A stretch of 64,000 nucleotides of DNA from NCBI RefSeq assembly GCF_965363235.1, contig NC_134851.1, positions 35,678,321-35,742,320 of the forward strand. Direction: 5' to 3'. The notes below the pieces were generated by a model that searched no databases, was not told the DNA's origin, and saw only the letters and a program-made list of their open reading frames with translations. Positions 23,101 through 33,610 of this stretch are shown here, piece by piece; position 1 is the stretch's first letter, and every line of letters begins with the position of its first letter. The DNA is from Mytilus galloprovincialis (taxonomy: Eukaryota; Mollusca; Bivalvia; Mytilida; Mytilidae). A program made the position numbers and the translations under genes.

Positions 23101-26100
23101 TTGTTTGGCAGACTTGTTGGGCAGATGAAACACATGTGGTTTATTATTATTTAGGATGTGCAGCATACATATAATGCTGTCAAACTTGAAATTTAAAAAA
23201 AGAAGATGTGGTATGATTGCAAATGAGACAACTCTCCACAAGATAATTAAATTGCTCGTTTTCATTTATGTGACACTTATCTTGTTACCATTTTCAGCAA
23301 TTATAAAAACATTGGAAATTTTTCTGAATATACACTATATGCTTGCATATCATATTCTATTTAAAACAATAGAAGTCAATGAATTTATAAATAAATCTGA
23401 AAATATTCAATTATCAATGACAAAAATTTCATAAATTAAATTAAAAAAATTCCTTATTCAATCTAAAAGTCTAGCCACTGTGCAACAATTTCAAACAAAA
23501 TGTAAAGTAGCAAAACAAATTAAACCATGTGCAAAAAAGCAATACAGCACAAAACAAGCAATGGTGAAAAAAGGCTTCTGAATACAACTCAAACAGACCC
23601 AAACAAGCAAGACAAATCAAACAGACCCTGATCATAGGCAGAAGGTAATACAATAGTAAGTCTATTATTAGAATGAGAGGAGGGATCTGTTTGTTGGCTG
23701 TCATCAGAAGAGGCTAATTTATCTAAGAAACGTTGGACATGACTTCCTGTCACTGAAAATATAATATTTACATATGTATATGTGTGTACTGACACATTTT
23801 ACACTCGAGTTCATAAACAGTGAAAGTTAATTGGCTCCACTCTGAAGTTAATATGAACAAACACAACGTTTTTTTTTTTTACTATCTTCGTTTTGCCCTA
23901 CACCAGCAATCATCGTTTTACAGTTTCAAAAATATGGTTATCATTTACGTTAATAACAAACAATACAAAATTGTTCTTTGTGGCCTTTTTTCTGGTAATT
24001 TTTTTAGAAAATAATAAACATTGATGTTAAATCATTTTCTCCAACTCGATTTCAAGTGAACAAACTTAACATTACTGAAAACAAACTAATCTTATGAAAC
24101 TTTTTTTTTCACATACAGTTCTTTACAAAAAATTGAGCTGAATCTAATTTTACTATCTTTTTCTAATTTGCCAATACTATGTACATGATGTATTAATATG
24201 TTTCAGAGATGATCCAAGTTTGACAAAGTAGTGTAAATTTTCCTTTTAATAAACAGTTTGAATTGTTTTACATTGTCTTATTAGGGCCTTAAGCCATTTT
24301 ATAGCTGACTATGCGGTATGGGCTTTGCTCATTGTTGAAGGCTGTACGGTGACCTATAGTTGTTAATGTCTGTGTCATTTTGGTCTCTTGTGGACAGTTG
24401 TCTCATTGGCAATCATATCACATCTTTTTTATAGCGTATATCACATACAAACTAGTACCTTTTCTCCTTTCTTTCAGTCTGGCCAGTAGTTCACTACATG
24501 TATCAAAATCTCCATTAACTGAATTGTCTGATGGTGCAGAGTATAATGAATATCCAGCTGACACAATAGGTGCTGGCTTTACTTTTGTCTTTTCTTTCGA
24601 AGCAGATTTTGGCCTTCAAAGAAATTTACGATTATACAGGTCAGGTAGTTCAAAATATTGTACAAGGTTTAATATATATGATGATAGTTAAATATGTTCA
24701 AAATATATTTTGGGATACTTAACATCTATTTGTATTTAAATTCATCTGGAAACAAGAATGTGTCCAAAGTACACGGATGCCCCACTTGCACTATCCTTTT
24801 CCATGTTACATGGACTGTAAAAATTGGGTAATAATCTAATTTGAGAAAAATTAGAAAGATTATACTATAGGGAACATATGTACTAAGTTTCAAGTTGATT
24901 GGACTTCAATTTCATCAAAAACTACCTTGACCAAAAACTTTAGCCTGAAACTCCCATTTTCTATGTTTAGTGAACCATGAAATTGGGGTCACAAGTATAA
25001 TTTGGCTTTAAAATTAGAAAGATCATATCATAAGCAACAAGTGTACTAAGTTCAAGTTGATTGGACTTCAACTTCATCAAAAACTACCTTGACCAAAAAC
25101 TTTAACCTGAAACTCCCCCTTTCATTTTCTATGTTCAGTGGACCATGAAATTGAGGTCAAAAGTCTAATTTGGCTTTAAAATTAGAAAGATCATATCATA
25201 AGCAACAAGTGTACTAAGTTTCAAGTTGATTGGACTTCAGCTTCATCAAAAACTACCTTGACCAAAAACTTTAACCTGAATGGACGTACGCACAGACGAA
25301 CAGACGGATGAAGGGACAGATGAACGGACGGACGGACGCACGAACGGAGCCACAGACCAGAAAACATAATGCCCCTCTACTATCGTCGGTGGGGCATAAA
25401 AAAGAAATAGTTTTAAAAAACAGACTGGATGCTCTGAGCAATTGATTTCACCAGAATACTGTAAAATTTTATACATTTCTCAAATTTGTATGACAATTAG
25501 TTTAACTCCATATTCATGTTATTCAATTTACAAACAATAAACATGATTAAAGTACATTTGAGCTTCCATTTATTTTCTTATTTTTTCAGTCAGTTGTGAA
25601 TCACATACTGCTTCCTTATTCTAGCATACCTTACCTCTCAGCTTCCAGCTGCTCTAATTTAGAGAACTGAAGCTAGTCTTTTTTTATGTTATGACAACAC
25701 TGGTAAATGCTTTGACTCATCCTAAGATGCCATCTAATTTCTTACTTTTTGCCATAACATACATGTGCCATGCATGTTTGTCTGGGGATATAGTTGATCA
25801 ATGCCAGTCATATTTGTTTTAGTAAATTGTTTTGTTATAAATAAGCCGTTAAATTTCTTTATTGAATTGTATTATACATTTGTATTTTTCATTTCAAGGC
25901 TTTAATAGCCAACTATATGGTAAACATTTTTCTCATTGTTGAAGACCAAAGAGTTGCCGGAAATTGCTTACATTCACTTCATTTGAACTTAGATGAATAA
26001 ATGTCTTATTGGCAATCATATCACATCTTATAATATTTTTAGTAATTGTTTTTTATACTGATAGCTACACCAAATATTTATGTGTGACATTTTTTTTAGA

Positions 26101-27157
26101 CCTTTATCCCTGTAACTCTAAATATACCTTTTTACTGGTGCTCCTTTTATTCTTGATTTCACTGCAACTGTCTTCTGCTTGGTTGCCTTTAATTAGAAAA
26201 TATTATGTCAAATATTATTTTTAATTTGACCTGTCAAGTTCAAATTAAGTTTGACCAGTAACTAAAAACATATATATGTCTTTTATTTTTAAAGTTGCTT
26301 TTCTGTGCTTTTTGTATGGACCAAATGGGTCAAGTTCTTTCCAGCTGATTTCTACAGTTTGCTCTAATGTTGTTCTGTTCACTACTTTCCAAAACTATGA
26401 GTACATGTAAACTCATTATTTTTTTTGTCCTTGTAGTACAACGGTTGTCTTGTCAATTAATTTATTAGCTTATAAGTAATACAAACTGTTAAAATTGTTG
26501 TTTTTTCATACATTGTTTCTTGTTTTGTAATCCTTTTAAAGTTTACTATGTTAGAAGGCTGTAACCTGCAGTGACTTGAAGTTGCTTACATCAATTTCCT
26601 CTAATCTTTATTTCAATTGTGTAATATTTTTTTTTAAATATAAAGTGAATTTTTCCGAAGTATATTTTTAAGGTGTATACAAGTTTGTTAAGTTTCATTC
26701 TTTGTAAAATAATTACAAAACATGGCAGAAAAAAAACAACACTGACCATACCATCATATTTTGAAGTTACCATCACCCTGAGTTAGGCATGGTGGATCTT
26801 TCGTTTCTGTGTATCTGGTAATTTGAGAAATCTCTAACTTTTGGTTAGAATAATGGTAAATGACAATTATTTCCCCTTAATTGCTAATTTCACATTTCAA
26901 CCAAATATATCTTAAAATACCGGAACAGGAAAATGAATGAATGTTATATTCATGTACCTTCTATATATTTTTGAGCAGGCTTTTTTTTGTCATGTTCTCA
27001 CCGCTGTCTGATTCTAAGGTATTCACAGTGTAAATCAAATCATACACATAACATTATACTGTCTTGATATCACCTGCATATATGTATAACCATTAATAAA
27101 TACCTTAGATTTAATTGGATTGGATTGTGAATCCTTCTTTTTGTTCATCATGTTCAT
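14115..27157 (-). CDS. CCDC14: CCDC14, coiled-coil centriolar satellite protein
   Basis: Twelve coding exons (5' to 3'): 27157-27104, 26186-26128, 24613-24459, 23752-23627, 22730-22692, 21614-20055, 19108-18967, 18399-18326, 17554-17397, 16978-16785, 15997-15863, 15120-14115. All junctions have AG/GT and matching phases; the sum is 3702 nt (1233 aa plus stop). I recognise vertebrate CCDC14 landmarks: SAGYSLYS near residue 56-63, LRYLLGELKE near 649, LQPLRNENCQLRRQL near 700, LEQENHILQITVQQRD near 830, and C-terminal AALDANILKLQ near 1212. The large exon 6 encodes a Ser/Asn/Gln-rich disordered stretch; residues about 665-870 are coiled coil. Human CCDC14 is shorter (about 950 aa), located at centriolar satellites and linked to restraint of centriole duplication. 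The start chosen is the first ATG in an exon with an upstream splice acceptor (exon begins 27195), so a 5' non-coding exon probably exists; MNMMN leaves three possible starts. Confidence 0.93.
15501..15890. repeat. 193-bp tandem duplication at an exon edge of CCDC14
   Basis: 15,501-15,693 and 15,694 to about 15,890 are near-identical direct copies with period 193. The right copy ends inside coding exon 15997-15863. The left copy therefore carries the last about 30 coding bases and the GT donor of that exon (about 15,660-15,693) without an acceptor. The only clear indel is the ATAC/GATAAC difference near 15,843. Confidence 0.85.
16320..16800. repeat. Degenerate tandem repeat spanning an exon end of CCDC14
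   Basis: Phrases ACTTCCTGCATTTTG (16,790), GACTTCCTGCATTTTGTTT (16,627) and GACTTCTTATGTTTTGTTT (16,451), and AATCAAGCATGC with AGTGATTCAA or GGTGATTCAA blocks, recur at roughly 165-180 bp spacing. A fourth, weaker unit begins near 16,330. The rightmost unit includes the 3' end and donor of exon 16978-16785, so the others are decayed copies of that exon end plus intron. Confidence 0.65.
17695..17928. mobile_element. Short inverted-repeat element in CCDC14 intron
   Basis: Bounded by TACCCCCGC and GCGGGGGTA, about 234 bp, AT-rich inside, with no transposase. The open frames at 17,678-17,908 on the minus strand are artefacts of it. Flanks lack a clear target duplication. Confidence 0.5.
19141..19521. 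mobile_element. MITE-like element in CCDC14 intron
   Basis: Terminal inverted repeats: left AATAGACTATTTGCCAATTC and, on the opposite strand at the right end, TAGTCTATTTGCCAATTACC. About 380 bp, non-coding, between exons 19108-18967 and 21614-20055. Confidence 0.65.
19850..19998 (-). repeat. Dispersed repeat family A
   Basis: Reads on the minus strand as GATATGGAATGATTGCCAATGAG-type sequence, followed by the block that contains CACC-free AACAACTATAGGTTATAC and GCAAAACCTATACCAC. Located in the intron downstream of the large CCDC14 exon. Confidence 0.7.
24285..24440 (-). repeat. Dispersed repeat family A
   Basis: Minus-strand copy with GTGATATGATTGCCAATGAG, AACAACTATAGGTCACCGTA, CAATGAGCAAAGCCCATAC and CGCATAGTCAGCTATAAAA, the best preserved partial member in the CCDC14 introns. 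It lies immediately 3' of exon 24613-24459 and overlaps no coding base. Confidence 0.75.
24752..25396 (-). repeat. Dispersed repeat family C, GGACGGACG-rich
   Basis: On the minus strand it opens with TGCCCCACCGACGATAGTAG, a GGGGCATTATGTTTTCTGG phrase and a run of CGTCCGTCCGTTC-type units. It then has repeated AAAGTTTTTGGTCAAGGTAG blocks (three times) and ends in a GGGGCATCCGTG box near 24,770. The opposite-orientation copy lies in the third FKBP14 intron (40,190-40,650). Frames with a proline, serine and valine bias here are repeat artefacts. Confidence 0.8.
25880..26040 (-). repeat. Dispersed repeat family A (diverged)
   Basis: Minus-strand AAGATGTGATATGATTGCCA followed by ATAAGACATT in place of the usual GAGACAACT, and a decayed CAACAATGAG box. 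In the first large CCDC14 intron. Confidence 0.55.
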
Positions 27158-27199
27158 GACTTCTTGTCTTAATAATACTGTTCAACAAATTTAATCTGC

Positions 27200-28675
27200 A
27201 ATGAAAATTAAATGTTGCATAAAAACGATTTAGAAATATTGACTCTCAGTTTCTGACCTACTCAAAACTACATGTTGTATTTCTATTCTATATTTTAAAT
27301 ACTGTAAACCAACTTATTTTCGCGGATACTTTATTTCACGTTATATCCTTCCTAGTCCACTTCGCAGCTATTTAGTTTCGCAATTTTCGAATGTATATGA
27401 TGTAGTTTAAGACAGAAAGATCCAAGTTTTACCTTTTTGCAATGATTTATATTCGCATTATTTTTCTACTCGCAAAAGTCACGAAAAATAAATCGCTTGC
27501 AAAAATAAGTTGGTTTACAGTCAGTATTCTATTGTTCAAAAGCAAGAAATTAAAACAAACACAAGAACATTGTTGAATATCTACTGCATGGAAAGGTTTG
27601 AACAGGTCATAGAATGACCATGACATGCAAGGAGGGTTTTCAGGTTTAAGACTTGGAGTTGTACAGTAGTACTAACTACTTGATAACTCCTTCGCCTGAA
27701 TAATTTACAGAAACTGATCTTATCAAGTGATCTGTTATAGAATGTCTTATCTACCTACCAGTCAGACTCAGTTATTAAAGGAATGCAACTTGTTATGTCA
27801 GACACTTGGGAATTACTGGGCAGCTTGCGCAGAACCTCATTACATGCTCTGGTCATTATTTTCTGACAAAAACTTAAAATACATTGAACTTAAGTGCTAT
27901 ATATATATGATGTATGTCTGAGCAAATTTTTTGGAGTGATATCGAGAAGCTGTGATAACACCCTTTAGTTATTACAGGCATATTTTTTGTTATAACATAG
28001 GTGTACTATGCAAAATTGGCAAACTATGAACTGTTATATCTTTCTATAGTTAAGTATACATCATGTACATAAAGACAATAGCAATATCGATAGAACTTGA
28101 ATACATTTTAACTGAACTTGTGATGTAAATTGTCCCTTTGAAACATGTAACATATATATGTTATCACAGTTCTTTAATTTTTTAGTCCACAATAACAAAT
28201 GTAAGTTATTTTTCTGTAATAACCCTATAAGAGTTATATCCTTGACTGCCTAGCAATGTAAATGAAATTCAACATGGAAACTTCTTTCGGTAAACAATTC
28301 AGTAAAATATTTGTCAAAGTTAGCTGTAAAATCAGATAATAATTGCTTTATTTTTATTTGTTTTAACATAGCAAAAGCGTGAAAACATCATGAACATGAT
28401 AAATGTCATTTCCTAGACAATTTAAAAGTACATATTGGCTTATTTCGGTGTGTCAGGTAAATACGATCGATCAAGATGTTCCAAAAATTTGATTGGACAC
28501 ATGCATGCATCCATACAACATGTCGAGTTAATTAGCAGAATCGCACTATAAACTTTCGAAGTCTGCTTGTTGAAGTTCCTGTCAATATAATACTTCCATG
28601 GTCTTAGGTAATCTAACTGAGTTCAATGGAGTTACTGATTGAGATAGGGTAAATCTTCTTTGGTTTACAATGTTT
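27200..28675. other. Region upstream of CCDC14, one small element, no gene
   Basis: Apart from the inverted-repeat element at 27,301-27,521 no coding frame is convincing. A 5' non-coding CCDC14 exon and promoter are expected somewhere here, because coding exon 1 has a splice acceptor at 27,196, but I cannot place them. Confidence 0.45.
27301..27521. mobile_element. MITE-like palindromic element
   Basis: Long terminal inverted repeats: ACTGTAAACCAACTTATTTT at 27,301 and its complement (AAAATAAGTTGGTTTACAGT, allowing one extra A) ending at 27,521. The interior contains TTCGC/GCGAA-rich inverted sub-blocks. Left flank TA; right flank TC, so a TA target duplication is possible but decayed. Confidence 0.75.
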
Positions 28676-28707
28676 AATTGGTTAGACTAGAGCGGGGCTT
28701 TAAGATC
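28660..28707 (+). repeat. tRNA-derived SINE, 5' part (interrupted)
   Basis: AATTGGTTAGACTAGAGCGG is a plausible A-box region. Joined across the insertion at 28,708 to 29,848 it would continue with CCAGAGATTGAAGGTTTGAATCCCACTGG, which holds the B box. The 3' part stops at the next insertion (29,887). Confidence 0.55.
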
Positions 28708-29847
28708 CAGGGCTTTCCATTGAAGCCGGTAGCCGGCGGAAATCCGCCGCTTACAGTGGCTTCAAGTGCCGGCTACTTCACTGCCAAAAATATAAATTCA
28801 AAAAGAAAAAAAATATCTTTTTCAAATGTTTACAGACAGCCGAGAGACGTATAGATTGTCGCAAAGTCGCGGTCACGATAAACAAGGACCAAAAGTCAAT
28901 GTTTACCTTGGGCTAAATATAGTTCACATGAATTCAGGTCACTGATTGGTTGTCTATTTAAAGTCAGAATGCATCGTTTCTTTTCAAAGATAACAAGAGA
29001 GACGTTCCGGTGGTCATTGAACGATAACAATAGAGACGTTCCGATGATCATTAACTCGTTGGCTTTTTTTCGCTTTTAAAACGTGAAGACAATCAGATAG
29101 GATGACAATCTTATGTTATGGAATAATATTAGTCAAATTAAAGAAAGTGTAGTAGATCATATTGTTCAGAATCTGGAAAACAGTATCTTTTGAAGTTCAT
29201 TTTTCAAAGACCACGTGGTGTTCAGAGAATCAAGGTCAAAAACGAAAGTAGAATATTGTCGACTCGACCTCAAATAAATAACATTTCCAAATGATTTATG
29301 TATCCGACTTATTCAACAGTTTACAAAAAAAGAGAGAAAATCAGAGGATATATTAATTTTCTGTCAATGCTTGAGAAATAATTGTATGATTTAAATACGC
29401 GTAACAGTCTTTAGAGAGAAAAGGGGGGTCATTTGTTTACAAATGCACGTAGTTATGCAAAATAAATCGATCAAGATTTCTAACAAACCGGATGATTATT
29501 TAAATAAAACTCCTTTAAAAGTAAATGAATTTTAAGCATAAGGTAATGAAAATAAAAAACTGACATAAAAAAAAATGAAATTTCTTTGAGATTTTTTTCT
29601 TTCTTTCTTTAATTTCATACATAAAAATGGTCATTTGAAAGATTAAATTTGGTGCCAGGAGATTGCGAGAATGCAGGATTTTGCTCTATTTATGCCAGAG
29701 CTTACGGGGGCCTTCAGTGGCCCCCAGACCCCCTGCTGTAAGGCACCAAGCTTACAGCTTGGTGGGCGTCCGGCTTCCCCGAACACATGTTATAGCCGCC
29801 TATAATTTTAATTCAGCCTTCTACTTCCATTTCAATGGAAAGCCCTG
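28708..29847. mobile_element. hAT-like non-autonomous element 1
   Basis: Termini CAGGGCTTTCCATTGAA and TTCAATGGAAAGCCCTG are a 17-base perfect inverted repeat. AAGATC lies on both sides (left TTAAGATC, right AAGATCCA), giving a 6-8 bp target duplication. Size, CAGGG ends and duplication length suggest hAT. Internal GCCGGCGG and CGCCGG blocks near 28,730; no transposase frame. The open frame at 29,663-29,848 is inside it and is not a gene. Confidence 0.75.
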
Positions 29848-29886
29848 AAGATCCAGAGATTGAAGGTTTGAATCCCACTGGCAACA
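29848..29886 (+). repeat. tRNA-derived SINE, 3' part with B box
   Basis: GAAGGTTTGAATCCCACTGG contains a near-consensus Pol III B box (GGTTTGAATCC). It is separated from its A-box half by hAT-like element 1 and cut on the right by hAT-like element 2. Confidence 0.55.
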
Positions 29887-30714
29887 CAGTGTTCTAGCCA
29901 GGATTTGAAAAGGCCAGGGTGCCAGTCAGAAAAAGGGCAATTTTACGTGTTAATTAATGTCCCCAAAAAAAAAAAGCAATTATTTAAGCCTCATATTGCA
30001 TAATTAATTAGCACATAACTTTTATTAATATGCATTCTTGTAAATTCAAGTTTCAGTTCAAATGGAGTAATATATTTCAACACTTTTGGCACTATTTTAT
30101 ATGGTTGACTTCATAAATCTATGGTCATGATGCTGAAATCATTTTAGGAAGCAGTTTCCTTCATATTATATTGTTGCTGTTACAATACCAATCTTACCAA
30201 GTATGTAAGCAGATATTGTGATTTTTTTATACTTCATTGCACTTGATAGATCAGTTAATGGAAGTAAAGATGCAAAATATAATTTTCAAAATAATTATTT
30301 TTGAAGTGTATTCAAGAAAAAAAAATTTAAATTCATATTCTGATATGCATTTGCATTAAATTAATGTGAAAAGGTGATAAATAAGGGGAAGTAACTCATT
30401 TTGTTGATATACAAAAATTATGTATGACCTAAAGCTAACTTAAAGGTAATTGGGTTTTAATTAACAATGTCTTTGACACCAAAGCTGTCAGAAGCCATGC
30501 ACTTAATGGGTTACCTAATTTGACAGTTTGCACAGGTAGCTGAACTTCCCGTTGATGAAAGAATTACGAATTTACCAGTATTTCAAAGGCAGAAATTGCA
30601 GATTTTTACGCGATTAAAACAGCATGGCGCCTTAAGGACGGCAGAATAAAGTCACGGGCGTCAATAAAAAGGGCGGGTGCTGCGCCCTGTTCGAACTTAG
30701 TAGCTAGAGCACTG
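29887..30714. mobile_element. hAT-like non-autonomous element 2
   Basis: Left end CAGTGTTCTAGCCAGG; right end on the opposite strand CAGTGCTCTAGCTACT. CAACA occurs on both flanks. About 828 bp, with GGGTGCC and GGGTGCTGCGCCC blocks near the ends and an AT-rich, non-coding centre. Confidence 0.7.
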
Positions 30715-31896
30715 CAACATCAATGGAATTTAACAACAGTACTCCATACATTTTGAATAATGCAACTAATTTTATCATTTGACAAAAAAAAAAAAAAAAA
30801 ATAAGTGTCTCCCTATCTCAAGTTTACCAGCGCATACCCTTTTAAAGCACAGAGAGGAAAATATGTTGAGCAAAATCTGCACATTGAGATAATTTGTACC
30901 AACAGGCCTGAGGAATAAAAATAAAAATTATCTGGGTTCATCAGCTAAAATGGTTTTGTTATGTTTGTCAAGTGTGTGTTAATAATATGTCATTGACATT
31001 GGTAGTAATAAAGAAGTAGTACAAAGAAAAATACGATTAACTTATAACACTAGGGATCGACAAATGACATGGTATACTGTAATCATGTTTACATGTGAAA
31101 ACTATAAAAATTTTTTTATAATGCACTGGGTTGAAAAATATTTTTCATGCTTGGACCTGTTTATTTACGCTTGCAATGGAATCTTCAACAAGAATCACTA
31201 ATTTTAAACATGATGAACAACATTTAAGAAATATTTTGTTATTCGGTTTTCATACATTTAACCCCAAAAGGTTTAAAGAAGATGTATTTCGTCTTTTGGA
31301 TACTTCATGCTTTGAAAATTCTGCGAAGCCTATTTGCTCAAAATAAAGCGTCAACTTCTGTTTCCGGTTATTTAAAGAAATAGTTCATATCCAGTTTCTT
31401 TTGAAATTTTAATTTTTGAAATACATTTTATTTTAATTTTGATTTTCAGTGATCACATTACAAACAGTTGTTGATATTTAGACCGCATTTACTTCTAAGG
31501 CTGAAAATACATCAACTATGTATTACTACGCACATGGGTCTCGCTAATTACAACAAAAAGAAATGTAGCAACAAGAAGCGTCACCATGGGCAAGAAGCGA
31601 AAAATATTGGCGAAAATAAGAAAAAAATATGACAAGAAAGCAGCGGACAACACTGACAAGAAAGTTTATTTACAAATAAACAATAGTTTTATAAATAAAA
31701 TAAATTATCGGATTATACTAAATATCCATAAATGATAGAGAAAAATAGCAATTAAAAATTCTTATTATATATTTTTTTAAATGACCCCCCTTTTTACCAA
31801 ACATTCAGGTAAATACCTCAGTTTTGTTTTTAATTAACAATGTCAACATTTGAACCTTTTATCCAGTTAATGACAGACAAAATCTGTACGGGATCA
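30715..31896. other. Intergenic, no gene recognised
   Basis: Contains an A18-type homopolymer near 30,783. A 56-codon frame starting at ATG 31,179 (MESSTRITNFKHDEQ...) has ordinary amino-acid composition but no family I recognise, no visible splice partners and no upstream regulatory sequence. It is left uncalled. Confidence 0.4.
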
Positions 31897-33610
31897 TATG
31901 ACAGCTTAATTTATTGATAAAACAGATTATCAATTTGATATGACTTGAAACTATATTAATTTGATTTAACTTTGACAAATTATCCAATTTGATATAACAA
32001 ATTAACAATATAACAAATTATCAATTTGATACAACAAATTGTGAATTTCTATACCAATAGTATCATCCCCTTTCCCTTTATTCGAGACAGTTTTGGGGAC
32101 TAATTCCTCAATTTCGTATATGGGACCTTGAGTTATAGAACGAACAAATGTTAGGGAGAAAAGGGGCCTAATGGGCAATGTTTGATCAATTTAAATTGCA
32201 TATTTTTAATTCAAAAGGAAATGAAAAGTTCTATTCAGTTATTGGTGTTTTAGGATCATAGAAACATGCAAGGGAGAAAAATGCTTCACCTTCTTAAAAA
32301 ATGTGTAAGGGTTCCGCGGAACCTAGTGTCTCGCCTTCTTTTGCTGTTAATCGCAGGCCCAACAAAAACGATGAAAAGAAATAATAAAAATATTCATCTC
32401 AATATAATCTTTTGATTGTAAGAAGCTTCTGTCCAAGCAGTTTGGTAAAAAACCAGGATAGTCTATTAATCTAATAAATGTTTTAAAAACTTTAACTGCA
32501 GACAGTCTGAATGTATGTAATGTAAACTGGCAGAAAAAACTAAGTCCATTTATAAGTAAAATACGAAAAAACAGGTACTTTTTTTAACGAAATTTCTTTC
32601 TAGATACTAGCTTTTGATCATAAACAAGCTTTTGTTTAAGTTTGGTACAAATCCAGGATGGTTTAAGAAAGTTACTAAAATTTCAAAAACTTTAACCACA
32701 GAGTGAATATACTGTTTCCTGGCAGAAAAACTTAGTCCATTTATAAATAAAATATGGAAAAACAGGATTTTTTTTTTTACAAAATTTACTTCTGGATACT
32801 ATATCTTAAAATGATCATAAACCAGCTTCTGTCCAAGTTTGGTAAAAAAAAAAGAGGTTATTTTAAGAAAGTTATTAAAATTTCAAAAACTTTAACCACA
32901 TAGTTAATATTTGTGGCCGACGCCGACGGAATGTAGGATCGCTATGTTTCGCTTTTTCGACAAAAGTCGGAGGCTCCAAGCTCGAAAAAAAGCCTAGAGT
33001 CGATTTCACAAAAAAAAACTTACGACTAAGATTGGCCTTAAGTCATGAACAAATCAGTATACTTACAATAAATCTTGATCGTAAGTTTTTTTTGTGAAAT
33101 CGACTCCTGGCATGTTGCTTTATTAGTTTCAATAAGAACATGAAAGGATTTATCAAACATCTGTCAATTCGTCATTGCATTTGTCTTAAATACATTTGTT
33201 TCAATTTGTATTTTTGATTGGATTTAATAAAGAAACATGCTCTAGATTTTGAATGATTGAGGAATTCTAATTTCTCTTGAACACATTATACTGTATAAAC
33301 TGGGCAGCTTAATAACGTTGTATTATAGGTTAAGGATTTCAGATCATGATCAATGCAAAACACATTTAGGTCTTTATCTCTAAACAGTTTTAGGATTTCA
33401 CTTATACATCCTTTATGTCAAACAGAGAAGGGTGAAAACCCCAACCCATCCATAAGTAATTTGACATATCAGATTTCCTTTTTTCGTTATTTAAAAATAA
33501 TAAATTGTTATATTAATTAATCATAGTCTGCTATATCAAATTGTTATTCTGTTATATCAAATAAATAATTTGCTATATCAAATTAATAATCTGTTATATC
33601 AAGTCAAATT
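31897..33610. mobile_element. Composite element with inverted ATTTGATATAACA arrays
   Basis: Left side (about 31,915-32,045) has repeated AATTTGATATAACAAATT-like units. Right side (about 33,490-33,606) has the complementary TGTTATATCAAATTA-like units. Between them lie a sub-element starting at the palindrome GGTTCCGCGGAACC (32,310-32,323), with three repeats of about 205 bp (AGCTTCTGTCCAAGTTTGGT, AAAACTTTAACCACA) and a GCCGACGCCGACGGAATGTA box, and the palindrome at 32,997. Inverted subterminal arrays suggest a non-autonomous DNA transposon about 1.7 kb long; no transposase. Confidence 0.5.
32997..33106. repeat. 110-bp near-perfect palindrome
   Basis: GAGTCGATTTCACAAAAAAA...CTTACGA on the left is mirrored by TCGTAAG...TTTTTTTTGTGAAATCGACTC on the right, with a spacer of about 50 bp. 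Consistent with a small MITE. Confidence 0.75.

Noticed and set aside
25246..25476. Serine, valine and proline-rich frame
   Set aside because: Produced by CGTCCGTCCGT-type runs in family C; a similar frame appears at 40,023-40,316 in the other copy.
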